Shown: positions 42,831-54,398 of the stretch, piece by piece | Layout: each line of letters opens with the position of its first letter | Position numbering within the stretch: position 1 is the first letter of the stretch | NCBI GenBank assembly: GCA_003290165.1 | Contig: QNQO01000557.1 | Coordinates: 310,001 to 374,000, forward strand | Direction: 5' to 3' | DNA: 64,000 nt | Source of the DNA: Berberis thunbergii | Taxonomy: Eukaryota > Streptophyta > Magnoliopsida > Ranunculales > Berberidaceae | The notes under the pieces: generated by a model | What the model saw: the letters and a program-made list of their open reading frames with translations, nothing else | What the model was told of the DNA's origin: nothing | Database searches by the model: none | Translations under genes and position numbers: made by a program

Positions 42831-43560
42831 CTGTCGTTGATCACCGTGTATAGTGCGGCTTGGTTTGGCAGTTTTTGGGTCTCCATCTTGTCCTCCTGAA
42901 GTTTTTTGTTTATTATATACACGAGGATTTGAATTGTCCAATTATTTTCCTGGTCTGTTTCGCACGTCTCTTGCACTTGGTTTTCCAGTATGGAACTCTC
43001 CCGCGTCGTGATGAGTGGATTATCATTTTCTTTAGTTCGTGATGCCTCTTTGGCTAGATCACCAGTTCTTTTATTCTCCGCTCTTGCACATCGACAAATG
43101 GTTGTAGTCTGAAAACTTTCTATCAGCTCAACAGTCTTTTGGAGGTATGCTTTCATCCGAGCATTTTGTACTTGAAACTCGTCGTTCAGCTGGTTGATGA
43201 CAAATTTCTAGTCAGTGAGTCACTAATCTCTTTTATTCCCAAGTGTTTTCCTAATTGTAGCCCGAAAATCATTCTTCGTATTCAGCTTTGTTGTTCGAGG
43301 CTTTGAAATTGAATTTTATTGCCTTTTCTTATGTTACGCCTTCCGAGTTGTACATGATCATTCCATCTCCACTTCCCACCTTGTTGGATGCTCCGTCACA
43401 ACGGAGGATCCATTCGTGGATTGTTTGTTTGGTTTGTTCCTCTTCACGATTGCCATCATGCTGGCGGTCGCTGTTGCCTATGAATTTTGTCATAAAATCT
43501 GCTAATGCTTGAGCTTTTATTGCGGTTTTGGGGGAATAGCTGATGTTGAACTCCCCGAGT
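42831..43560 (-). pseudogene. Tat B second RNase H (aRNH) and linker
   Basis: Linker: KWAIELGEFNISYSPKTAIK then AQALADFMTKF (43480-43575). aRNH: WILRCDGASNKVGSGDGM (first Asp) and, in another frame, FNFKASNNKAEYEE (Glu). 42824-43156 holds the end with RCARAENKRTGDLAKEAS, where RADALA has become RTGDLA. Frame broken at 43330 and 43150. Confidence 0.82.
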
Positions 43561-43580
43561 TCTATTGCCCATTTCACCAT

Positions 43581-44650
43581 TATTTAGAATAGCTCTAGTT
43601 TGTACAATACTGACCGAAGTGGTTGTTCGGTCATGACAATGATTGGGTGAGCTTGGAAGTATGGTCGTAGCTTTCTTGAAGATACGATTAGGGCGAGCGT
43701 TAGTTTCTCCAAAACTGGGTAGTTGATCTCCGCATCTACAAGTGTTTTGCTGATGTAATATACTAGATTTTGGGCGCCCTTCTCCTCCCATATCAATACT
43801 GAACTTACTGCATAGTAGGACACAAACAAGTATAAGTGCAACGTTTCCCCGGTGCTTGGTTTTGATAGCAGCTCTTTGCTCCCAATGTACGCTTTCAAGC
43901 TTTGGAAAGCCTTTTCGCATTCTTCATTCCACTTGAATGTCTTGTTCCTCTTCAAGATTTTGAAGAAATGTAGACATTTGTTCGAGGACTTGGAAATGAA
44001 TCTATTTAAAGCCGCTATCTTGTCATTGAGACTTTGCACACCCTTTATGTTCGTTGGTGACTACATGTTGAGTAGTGCTTGTATCTGTTTTGGGTAAGCT
44101 TCGATTCTTCTTTGGTTGACCATGTATCCGAATTTTTTTCCTGATTCTACTCCAAATGTGCATTTCTTCAGGTTCAGATTCATTTTGTATCTTTGGAGCT
44201 GGGAAAAGGCATGTTCGAGATCTCTGATATGGTCTGTTTGGCATAAGACATCGACTAACATGTCATCGACGTACACCTCTATCGTCTTACCGATTTGGTC
44301 TCTGAACATTCTACTGACTAGTCGCTGGTACGTGGCTCCTGTGTTTATTTAGTCTGAATGGCATCACCTGGTAGCAGTATGTACCTCTCTCCATTATAAA
44401 GATGTTTTTTCTTGGTCAGGAGGGTGCATATGTATATGATTGTACCCAGAGTACGCATCTATGAAGCTCAGGAGTTTGTGTCCAACAATGGCATCCACTA
44501 TTTGGTTTATGCGTAGGAGTGTGAAACTGTCTTTTAGGCCGGTTTTGTTCAGATTGGTGTAATCTACACACTCTCCACTTGTCGTTCGTCTTTACCAACA
44601 TCGTGTTAGCTAACCAGTACGGGGTAGTGAGATTCCTTGATCATTCCTAC
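43581..44650 (-). pseudogene. Tat B reverse transcriptase and RNase H relic
   Basis: RT: LVKTNDKWRVC (44570), frame-shifted INQIVDAIVGHKLLSFIDAY-type block (44450-44520), YCYQVMPFRLN (44350-44390), EVYVDDMLVDVL (YVDD at about 44262-44273), HAFSQLQRYKMNLNLKKCTF. RNase H: MQSLNDKIAALNRFISKSSN (44039), FKWNEECEKAFQSLKAYI, SVLIWEEKGAQNLVYYISKT, YPVLEKLTLALIVSSRKLRP, YFQAHPIIVMTEQPLRSVLY. The RNase H frame is open for 152 codons; RT is broken into three. Confidence 0.88.
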
Positions 44651-44899
44651 ACTTATCAGACGGTGCACTTCCTCTTTTATTGTTTGGTCACATTATGGGG
44701 CAACCGACCTTATTTTTTGTCGGATTAGTTTCTTGTCCGGATTGACTTGCAGTTTGTGAGTGATGACAAGCGAGTTTATTCCCACCATGTCTTTCATTGT
44801 TCAGGCAAAAACATTCTAATTATCCTTCAGCAGTTGGACCAGCTTCATGGCAAATTCTGGACAAATTTTTGTGTCAATCCTAACTATTTTGTCTCCTTA

Positions 44900-45490
44900 T
44901 CATTAAGGTAGACTATTGTCATTTCTTTTTCTGGTTGTCCAGTGTTTGGTCGATCTCTTGGACTAATTGGGGATGTATCGTCATTTGGAAGGTTGGGGTC
45001 TGTCTGACCAGATTGTTGCTCCTCTTGTTATTACAGTAATTGCTATTTGAGTCAAGCTTATATTGCTGCATAGTGGCATTCGCGTGCAGCTGGCTGATCT
45101 CCTTTGACTATTCTGCCGTTACCGTTGGTATGGTACTTTTAACATTGATGCATGGTAGAGGATACCTCGCCCATTATCTAAGGCCTTTCGAGAAGTATGT
45201 TTTATGCGGATGGGGCGTCGACAACAAGAAAATATGTCAACAAGACTCGTTGTCTTCCTAGTTCTCTTGCTTTGATTGGCAGTTGGATAGTTCCGAGTGG
45301 ATGACATTGTTCTCCGTTGAAACCTACCATTGGATGATCATTGGGCGTGAGCCTTTCTTCGATAAAATACATATTCAGAACGTTGTCAAGTACAGAAGGT
45401 TGGCTGAGCTACCTGTGTCGACCAATACTCTTTTAATCTCCAACCTTGCTATCAATACTGAAATTACCAGGACATCATTATGAGGGAAGT
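44900..45490 (-). pseudogene. Tat B aspartic protease relic
   Basis: The minus strand reads PHNDVLVISVLIARLEIKRV then LVDTGSSANLLYLTTF, with the DTGSS codons at about 45405-45419, the canonical Tat protease start. The following VVDAPS-like linker lies at about 45200. 44650-44900 is the poorly conserved protease-RT junction. Confidence 0.82.
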
Positions 45491-47052
45491 GGACTCCCTT
45501 CGCATCTTCCTTGGAGAATGTCAGAGTGCGCTGTGTCATTTTGGCACATTGTGAGGAAGGCTCTGGGTATCAGATCTTTGTTTGTAAATCCCAGATTGAT
45601 CATTTCTCCAATTATGACATTTAAGACATATATAAGCTCCCTTGATTCTCTAACTTGGCTTTTCCTTCTTTCCACCTAATGAACTCTCCGAGTCGTCCTT
45701 TTTGGATATGGCGCTCAATCTCGTCCTTTAAGTTGTACCAGTCCTCAGTGTCGTGCCCATAGTCCTCGTGGAAAGAGCAATATTTGCTTTTACTTTGCCT
45801 GTCTAGATCTCCTATCATTTTGGGTGGCCACTTAATGTTCTCTCACTTCGCTATAGTTTAGAGGACCTCAGTTCGACTCGCTTTCAAAGTCATGAACGAT
45901 TTTCTTGATGATCCGGGTTGTAGCCTTCCAAGTTCTTGTTGGTCGAACTCAGACATGCCATTGGTTTGATGTATTTTCGATTGGCTACTTTCCCTTCGAG
46001 GCCTTTGGTCATTCTGTCCTTCTTCTCTCATTTCCCGGTTGGCTGGAGTGTGTTTCTTCTCAAAATTGTTTTCCCTTTCGGCAGCCACCATCTCCTCGAT
46101 GGTGATGTGTTTTTGGGTGGTCTTTAATAGAGTCGCCATATTCTTCGAGGGGTCTAGATTCAGAAAATCATAGAATAGTCCCTTTTTAGTCTAGCGGTGA
46201 AGGTGACAATGGTCGTGTCGTAGCTGCAGCCGTCGATCATGGTCAACTCGTAAGTAAAATGAGTGACTTATTTCTTTATGGTCTCCTTAGGCTTCTGTAT
46301 GATGTATAGCAGATAGTGTGGGTTTTTTCTCATTCGTTGACTGTTGATGAACTTCGCAATGAAGGCGGTGGCCAATGCTTGAAAAGAGTATATCGATCTC
46401 GATGGAAAGCTCTTGAACCAATTCATTGTTGTGGAGGTGAGGCTGGTTGAAAATGTTCGACATAGGATGGACTATGTGCTCTCCTTCAACGCCATCGTGT
46501 GGTTGAAATGCAGCAGATAGTTGGTGGGATCGATAGTGCCATCGTTTGTCTCAAACTTTATTAGAGTGAACTTTGTTGGTAGAGGATTTATCGTGAGCGT
46601 GTCAGATAACGGTGGTCTGGCCAATTCGTACAGCACATTAAGATCTGTGACTCCGATTCTGAATGGAATTTGGACAGGGACCTGTCATTCTAAGGGGGGT
46701 CATCCGTTGGTGGTTTACTATTTTTCGAGGTTTGCTCTAGAGGTTCTGCAAAAATTTCATTACTTTCTAAGACGTGGTCAACAGGTTGAGCGTGCTCTTG
46801 AGTGAGTTTATCCATTGTTTTGATTAGGAAATCCATCTTTGTCATGAGTTGATCCATGCAAGGATCCGTGGCGGCGTCGCTGGTTTTTTGAGATGACTGG
46901 GCTATCACTCCATGTAGTGGCTCTCTGTCGTTAGGCATGCTTGGCTCGAGAGTTGTTGCTGGGATTGAAGCACAAATTATAGGTAACATGGCTTCTGCGG
47001 TGAAAGGATCACTTTGATTGTCGCTAGGTTGAAGATCTGTAGCGCGTTCCAT
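45491..47052 (-). pseudogene. Tat B gag, fairly complete but frame-broken
   Basis: N-terminus from the ATG at 47052: MERATDLQPSDNQSDPFTAE, then a predicted helical MDQLMTKMDFLIKTMDKLTQ. The capsid-like core lies out of frame at 46200-46650. MATLLKTTQKHITIEEMVAA (46139) is followed by an acidic/basic tail. C-terminal motif KYCSFHEDYGHDTEDWYNLK then DEIERHIQKGRLGEFIR (45621-45790), the Tat gag zinc-like FH-D-GHDTE block. The usual Cys in (E/D)CY is Trp. Not translatable as one protein. Confidence 0.85.
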
Positions 47053-47059
47053 TTTTTTT

Positions 47060-48240
47060 TGATTTAGTAGACAAATGTGTTTGTCATGTCCAAATTTTTG
47101 GCATAAAGCACACTTGCTTTATTTATTCTTCTTTGACTTCTCCATGCTACTTTGTATTCTTTGAGAACCATGAATATATTTTTTTTTCCATAGTCATCCT
47201 TCTTCCTCTCATTTGTTTGTGATAATTTGGATCCAAAAGCAATTTTTCAAAGTTGCTATCAGTATTAGAAACATCAGTTGTAGGCCCAGAATTATCTCCA
47301 TTTTGCATCACACAAATTTTCACTTCAATAAGTCTATTGGATAGTTTTCTCATTGTTTCCATGTAAATTTGATAGGCCTCGTATCAAGGTGCAACATAGC
47401 AAGCCAACTCAGTAGCTTGCCTACTCATATGACTTAGTTTCAATGCTTCTGATTGTTGTTTAACATGATTAATTACCTGTGGACTTGAGTCCATGTACCT
47501 GATCTTGCCTTCATCTATCAAGGATAGAGTGGGCGGGTATCTCATCAATATCTAACAGAAAACACTTTCAAAATATGAGTACACAATATTCCAACAAACT
47601 CAAACTTTTGACATTCACAATTTCCTTCTCGACTTTCAAAATGCAACTTTGCTAGAAACTCTTTTTGTCAGGTCGTTCACTGCTTTGGGCAAGTTCCTAT
47701 TTGACTTCATCTTCATTTCCTATATATATTGTAAAATTAGTTTGTATTTCAATCAATAATATTTTAATGTTTGGCTGAAAAATTAGCAATCCAATAGTAC
47801 CATTCACGTAAGAATACTAACAATCAAGTTCAGTGCATATCGCACTTGATGGACATGGACATTGTTTAATTTGCTTACTATACGTATCAATGAACTCTTG
47901 AAGAACCGAACTAAACATGACAAAAATACAAAATGATGACTTTCCCCAGGAGAAGATTCTTCCAAAATTACTTGCAGTTCATTGATATAGTGATAAGCAA
48001 TGTGTCATTTGATGGAATTCACACTTTCTGAAAATAGGGTTTCTTCAACCTTATTCACCACCCTTCCAAATGGACGTCTTTTCTTTTTTAGTAATGGCAT
48101 CTTCTTCATTTGAAAGAGTTGATTCATATGTTTTTGTCTCAGTGGACGAAACAACATATTTAGATGCAGTAATTGGGGATTGCTCTCTGAACCGAAAATG
48201 GAGATCTTGGAGTGCATCGCGAAAGCCCTTGTGCTAACGA
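47060..48240 (-). pseudogene. Second FAR1/FHY3-like transposase relic, C-terminal half
   Basis: The minus strand, in order: AKLHFESREGN, then an intact SWIM finger CECQKFEFVGILCTHILKVF (about 47575-47655), DEGKIRYMDSSPQVINHVKQ, SEALKLSHMSRQATELACYV, YQIYMETMRKLSNRLIEVKI (47147-47362) and a CCHC knuckle KCALCQKFGHDKHIC (47068-47112). This is the FAR1 C-terminal half: SWIM, helical tail, knuckle. The DNA-binding and DDE parts are not seen; 48005-48244 has no clear motif. Unlike the MULE at 2221, its SWIM C-x-C...C-x-H is intact. It meets Tat B gag at 47053-47060 with an A10 run on the minus strand. Confidence 0.82.
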
Positions 48241-49349
48241 ACAAGCTTGTGCGAAAGTCATTGCACTAACGCCCCCTGATGCTAGTAAGATACTTGTCCT
48301 TGTCCACTCTCACAATCTGTCATTTTCTTCCTTGCAATTTCAAATAAAAAATTATGTACTTTACTACTTAGCTTTTCAAGGTTCTTAATTGAGATAGAGA
48401 GTCTCAGAGCAAGCTTACTAGAATATACAACTCTTTTTGGGCAGGGGTTTAAGGTCGTCTTCTTAATGGAGGCAAGAGTATTGTTGTTTGGTAATTTGAG
48501 ATACCTTGTTGTCCTTCTTGTTGTCTGAGGGGTCTGCTGATGTTGTTGCTCTAATACTCAAGGGCTTCTCAAGAGGGATTCTTCTTTGGGTTTGGGGAAC
48601 GTTGTAGAGAACCCCGATTCTTCTTTGGGTTTGGGGAACCTTGTAGAGAACCTCCTACACAAGGAGCAGGAATGTTGAGACAGAGTTTGTGCTGCTACTG
48701 CAGCAGGGAAGGCCATGGTCACCACCTTTCAAGATAGATAACAAGACTAGTAGTGCACTAGTAATAATTGATAATGTGCTCTTTCACTTCATTTTTCGCT
48801 TGTTTTCTTCTCTGCCATTGGTTTTGCGAAATTTGCAGATAGGATCACCCTTTCACTTTATCTAATCTATCTTCACAATGACAATGTTTTTGTCAGGGTT
48901 ATTTACCTTTTAGACCCTAGTAATTCAGGTGAAACAAAAATTGAGTGCCACTGGTTATTTTAATTCAGTCTAACTCCCATTTTTGCGATTGACCATTATG
49001 TTCTTCCCTCACCAATACTTGCTTGTTACCTTCTATTCCCTCTTCCCTCTTTATCCCAACAAAACAAAGACCGTTGAAGAGGCGAATCGATGAACTGGAT
49101 TGAACTACATAATTGTTATGAGAGGCAAGTCTATTTGAGTCAATGCTCCCATAATCTCCACACACCCCTCAATTCTTGGTTGTTGGTTTAACTATTGCGA
49201 AGATCTATTTGAAGAGGATGGGTACCAACTGGTAAATGTAGGAATTATGTGGGCGTCAAAAAGAATAAATTTTATTTTTTGAATATGGATTATGTGTAAA
49301 TTATTGTATAATTGACTTGCTTTGTTTGTGAATAGCCATGATATTCTCA
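48241..49349. other. Unassigned DNA
   Basis: No domain recognised. A 39-bp direct duplication (48577-48615 and 48616-48654, unit GATTCTTCTTTGGGTTTGGG) is the only structure noted. Confidence 0.5.
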
Positions 49350-50080
49350 ATGGATGCCAATGCCAATGCAAGGACAATGATCAGTGCAATGACCATTATA
49401 ATGCAATGCAATGAGCTGAAATGCAATAAGCTGGACTGAATGCAACTTGCTGGACTGAAATGCATGGAGTGACATGTAATAAGCTGCTAAAACTAGAAAT
49501 GCAATGCTATTGACAACCTGTATATGAAATGCAATGCCATTCACAGCCTACTGAAACTGGAAATGCAATGCCATTTTCAAACTATATATGAAATGCAATG
49601 CAATGCAATTCAATGCAATGCCGTTCACAACCTGCTGAAATGCAATGCCATTCACAAACTGAAACTAGAAATCCATTCACAACCTGCTGAAAATGCAATG
49701 TCATTCACAAACTGAAACTGGAAATGCATTCACAGCCTACTGAAATGCAATGTCATTCACAAACTGAAAACTGAAACTGGAAATGCATTTACAACCTGCT
49801 GAACGCAAAGCCATCACAAACTGAAACTTGAAATGCATTCACAACATGCTGAAATGCAATGCTATTCACAAATTGAAACTAGAAATGCAATGGCATTCAT
49901 AACCTACTGAAATGATGAAACTGAAACTGAAAATGCAATGTTGTTTGTAACTGAAACTGGAAATGCAATATCATTCACAATCGATTGAAATGCAATGCAA
50001 TGTAATGGACTAAAATGAATAACCTGAAATGAACCATTCTCAATGGACTGAAATTGAAGCAACCATTCTCAATTGAAATG
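49350..50080. repeat. AT-rich minisatellite built on AAATGCAATG
   Basis: About 730 bp of degenerate tandem repeats with two alternating motifs, GAAATGCAATGCCATTCACA and AACTGAAACTGGAAATGCA, plus CCTGCTGAAATGCAATG. Unit length varies around 45-60 bp, with internal short-period AATGC runs (for example 49590-49610). Non-coding; the short frames inside are repeat artefacts. Confidence 0.9.
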
Positions 50081-51557
50081 AACCATTGACTAACATCAGA
50101 TTACTTACATACAAACTGCTCAACTGACATGACATTAGGTTAGTCTTACATACAAGCTACTCAACTATTTACATCACAACGTTTCTTGTCTAACATCAGA
50201 TTAGTCTTGCATCAAATACCCATTTGTCTAAACCAAGTAACCATAGTCATTTTTGCACATTCATGGCATGACATGCCATTGTATGTACCATTTTTACAAA
50301 AAAACATAAACCTATACCTAAAAAACTGTTTGTAACCATTCATTCTAACATATACATGACATCTACCAAAAAAATTGACATACCATGGTTACAAACAGCA
50401 AAACTAACATATAAATATCGTGTGATATGTACTAACTATACCAAAAAGCTACACATAAGCCACCAACCGTTACCTTAAACCCTGGGACTAAGTCAAATTT
50501 GACTCATCCTGAAATGACCTTCTCCACTAGCTGCTAGGGTACATGGCACTGTCTCTTCTTCCATCCTCATCCTCTGTTGTGGACCACCATCACCACCAAG
50601 TATGTTGCCCAAGCCAACAACACATGGCCTCCTATCAGAATTACGAGCAGCTACGCCTTTTCAAGTAGTAAAACCACCAAAGCAAGAATCCCATCAATAA
50701 AATCGGTTTGTAGAACAAATCCCATATCCTAAAAATACGAGTATACAATCGCATTCGGGGTGAGAGGGCCTGCTCAGGAAGGGATATTAGGCTGCAAACA
50801 AACATTGGTATTTGAAAGGGACTCACAGAAACAATAAGAAAATTGTAACTTTTGAAGAGATGCACTAGCCTCTCACTTTGGATGACTACTTTCCTATCCT
50901 TATTCCTAGCCAACACAATCATCATCAATAGCAAAAACAATTCCCAGCCAACACAATCATCATCAACATCATGATTAAAAACAATTGTCACTGCAACAAA
51001 AAAAAAATATTCGTAGACCAATCAAACCCTTCTCCATTGTCACCAATCATCCAGTCCATTATTGTTTCAATCATTGATCAATCCTCCAAACGCGGGCCTC
51101 CATCATCATCATCAACATCATCGTCACCGATCAGTTCATCATCACCAATCAGTCCATCATCATCATCACTGATCATTCCATCATCATCACCGATCAGTCC
51201 ATCATCATCATTATGAAGAGATTATATTTTCCTTGTTACCTTCACAAATCCAAAACTCTGCAGCAACAAGGAGAGCTTCCAACTTGCATCTAATAACAAG
51301 AGAGATCACAACAGATTCTCGCTCGATTGACTGGCGTGAAGAAATTCTCGCTTGATTTATTTGGCGTGAAGAAATTCTTGCTCGATTTTTGTGGATTGAT
51401 TCTTTTCCTTGACTGAACATGCTCTGACTTGTTGTGTGATCCCATTGCTATTGTGTTCGTAGCTGCTGTTGAAAAAGAAGACGAAGAAAAGAAGGAAAAA
51501 AAACTATTTGGACTCAAAGTTCAAATCCACCGGTACACTACATTGTCGTCGCCACCA
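50081..51557. other. Unassigned DNA with simple repeats
   Basis: 50081-51000: AT-rich, no recognised domain (a 126-codon minus frame at 50641-51021 has no motif). 51100-51212: imperfect (ATC)n with a recurrent CATCATCATCACCGATCAGT unit of about 24 bp. 51314-51390: 2.5 copies of a 30-bp unit starting ATTCTCGCT(C/T)GATT. No copia LTR or primer site is found before the gag at 51558. Confidence 0.6.
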
Positions 51558-52510
51558 TGGGCGACAATACAAACAGTGGTTCCAATACCACCACCTCACC
51601 ATACAAGAATCCTCATCACCCGTACTTTCTTCACCACTTCGATCAACTTGGAGTGGCTCTTGTTTCATAGCCGCTTACTCCTACCAATTACAACATATGG
51701 AGTCGAGCGATGACCATGACTCTCGAAGCAAAAACCAAATTAGGTTTTGTTGATGGATCTATCAGGAAAACCCGGCGACAAAGCTAAGAGTGATGAACTA
51801 CTACAATGGGATGGTTGCAACAGCTTGGTGAAATCATGGCTCATCAACGCCATCTCACCTGATCTTCAGACAAATGCTATGTACTGTGAATTGGCCTTTA
51901 ATGTATGGGCTGATTTGAAAGAAAGGCATGCACATACTAATTACGTTCATATCTATCATGTTGAATCTAAAATCTATGGATGCACTCAACGGACGATGAA
52001 TGTGAGTGCCAACTTTACCAAATTGAAGGCTTTCTAGGACGAATTGGATGTTATGGTTGATTTTGCTAAAGACACTAGCGATACCATGAAACATCGTTCT
52101 TGCATATGTCCACACTCATCGCTCGATCAAGTTCTTAATGGGGCTAACCGACGCCTACAAGTCTGTTAGGGGTTAATTTTTGTTGATGGATCATTTTCCT
52201 CCACTCAACAAGGTTTACTCCCTTGTGCTTCATCATGAACGCCAGCAAGAGATCTCCACTGGCAAACCCACCATACCTAATGCTACAGCTTTTGCCATGC
52301 GGAATATTGATCCCAAAGGTGCACGCAACACTGACAAGTCGGGAGGACCCCGAAAGCCCTTAATCCCGACGTCAAGTGTGGAACGTGTGACAAGGTAGGT
52401 CATGCTACTGCTGACTTTCATTCTTATCTCACTTGTGATTATTGTAGATTGAAGGCCCACACTGTCAACAATTGTTGGAAATTTAAGAAACTCGATCTCG
52501 CTAAATAATG
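51558..52510 (+). pseudogene. Copia C gag
   Basis: Starts MGDNTNSGSNTTTSPYKNPH, shifts, then TPTNYNIWSRAMTMTLEAKT followed by KLGFVDGS (51680-51755), CNSLVKSWLINAISPDLQTN, FNVWADLKERH (51815-51935). The C-terminus holds a perfect CCHC knuckle CDYCRLKAHTVNNC (52432-52473), preceded by a CGTCDKVGHA variant that lacks its last Cys. Ends LDLAK-stop at about 52508. Typical copia gag with several stops. Confidence 0.88.
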
Positions 52511-52699
52511 GCATTTTTAGAAAGATCGTTCGAGGGGCAACAACGTGTCTACTTCTTCGGATGTGCAACCATCCAATTCTTTCCATTCACTTCCGAGTAG
52601 TGCAAGCAAATCATGGCCTTGTTGACCAACAACAAGTTCAAGGCTTACAATATTGGTAATGACCTTTCTATTACAAAATTGACAGGTAAAGTATTTTCT

Positions 52700-54370
52700 C
52701 TCAAATCTCATGGCTCTCGTTCATTTTGGATCCTTGATAGCGGTACCACTGATCATATAGTTCATAACTTTCATTTACTCACCTTTTCCAAACCCATCCA
52801 CAATCGAACTGTTAGTTTTCTCATGGTACACTTGTTGTTATTACACACATTGGCACAATGACTTTCTCTTTTGTTTTACCTTGCATGATGTTCTCTGTGT
52901 TCACTCTTTTCATCTTAATTTAATTTTCATCAGCAAACTCACAAAACATTCTTTTTATTCTCAACAATTCTTGTCTGATACAGGACCTTCGTTCGGGAAA
53001 GATGATTGGGATAACAACTGAGCTTGATGGTTTATTCTACCTGGACGACACCACCACCACGCTTCCACCACTTGTCACATCACTCAAGACAACAATCCTG
53101 TGTTATGGCACAATCGCCTAGGTCACCTTTTGGACAAAGCTCTCCTTCTCCTTTCTATTTTTTTCGCGATGCTAGTACTTGTGTTTCCAATAAATTTGTT
53201 ATTTGTCCTTTGGCCAAACAAACTAGAAATAAATTTCCTTTATCCCATATTTCGGGTACTACTCATTTTTCCTTATTACATGTTGACATTTGGGGAGGAT
53301 ATCATGTTGCTTCCATTTCTGGAGCGCGTTATTTTCTCACCATTGTTGATGATTATAATGTACTTGGATTTATCTCATGAAACACAAGTCTTACATGCGC
53401 ACACTCTTAATTTCATTCATTAATTATCTTGAAATCCAATTTTCTTTCGAAATCAAACCATTTGCAGTGATAATAGACTTGAATTTTTTCTCACTGATTT
53501 TTATGCTTCAAAAGGCACTACCTATCAAACTTCTTGTGTTTATACGTCCCAACAAAATGGGGTGGTGGAACGCAAACATAGACATTTTTTGAATGTTGCT
53601 CGTGCTCCTTTGTTTCAAACACATCTCCCTAAACATTTTTTGGGAGAAGCAATTCTCACTGCGGCCTATCTCATTAATTGCACACCTTCCTCTGTTCTTA
53701 AAGGCAAAACGCCGTTTGAACTTCTCTACAACAAACCACCCACTTACTCTCACCTTTAAATCTTTGGTTGTCTATGTTTTGCTTCCACACATGCCGAACA
53801 TCCTAACAAATTTGATGCTCGTTCTAGTCAATGTGTCTTTTTTGAATACCCTCACGGGCAAAAAGATACAAAGTCTATGATCTCACCCACAAAAATGTCA
53901 TTTTTCTCTTGATGTCATCTTTCATGAGGAGACTTTTCATTATTTTTCTAACAAAATGCACAATCACCTCGTTGACCGATCTGACACACTTCCCCGACTG
54001 GTCGCCCATGCTCTGTTTTTTGTTCCTCCAACAGTGCTTTTCTCCAACCATTCGGACCACTCCCACCAACCGGTTTCCCAATCCAACACCTCCGTATTCG
54101 ATCGGTTTAAAACCCCAAAACCCCAACCCCGAGCGGTCACCCCTGCCACTGTTCCACCCCTAGACCCCCCTCTCCCACCTCGCATCTCCACTCGTGCCAT
54201 CCATGAACCATCTTATCTTCAACAATATCACCTTGATGTTCAATTGCCTTCCCGATCGCCCCATTCATCTGCTTCGAACGTTGGGCCTTCTACAGGCATT
54301 GTTTACTCCTTTCTAATTTTCTTTCCAATAACCATTTATCCACCTCTCACAAGGCTTACACCACTTCTCT
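52700..54370 (+). pseudogene. Copia C protease and integrase relic
   Basis: Protease FWILDSGTTDHIVHNFHLL (52724-52780; DSG-T). Pre-integrase VLWHNRLGH (53100) and FVICPLAKQTRNKFPL (53197-53245). Integrase: LLHVDIWGGYHVASISGARY (53275-53335, first Asp), SDNRLEFF (53469, second Asp), [20 protein letters not shown] (53561-53620, Glu), [20 protein letters not shown] (53660-53715). A Pro-rich linker runs 53990-54200. Many frame changes. Confidence 0.85.
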
Positions 54371-54398
54371 TTCTTTAGTCAAAGAACTCACCAATTTT

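Larger units (their letters stand above)
38129..47052 (-). mobile_element. Ty3/gypsy element B, Tat lineage, 5'-truncated
   Basis: Minus-orientation Tat element. From left: 3' LTR, PPT, antisense accessory ORF (on plus), INT, aRNH, RNH, RT, PR, gag. The start of gag (ATG at 47052) abuts a FAR1-type relic and neither a 5' LTR nor a primer site is present. Better preserved than Tat A in gag and RNase H. The left flank AAAAT (38124-38128) has no partner because the other end is lost. 37901-38128 holds nothing recognisable. Confidence 0.88.

Noticed and set aside
49524..49715. ORF rich in MQCNAI repeats
   Set aside because: Artefact of the AATGC minisatellite.
50971..51216. Ser-rich ORF
   Set aside because: Encoded by the (ATC)n simple repeat; no initiation context or homology.
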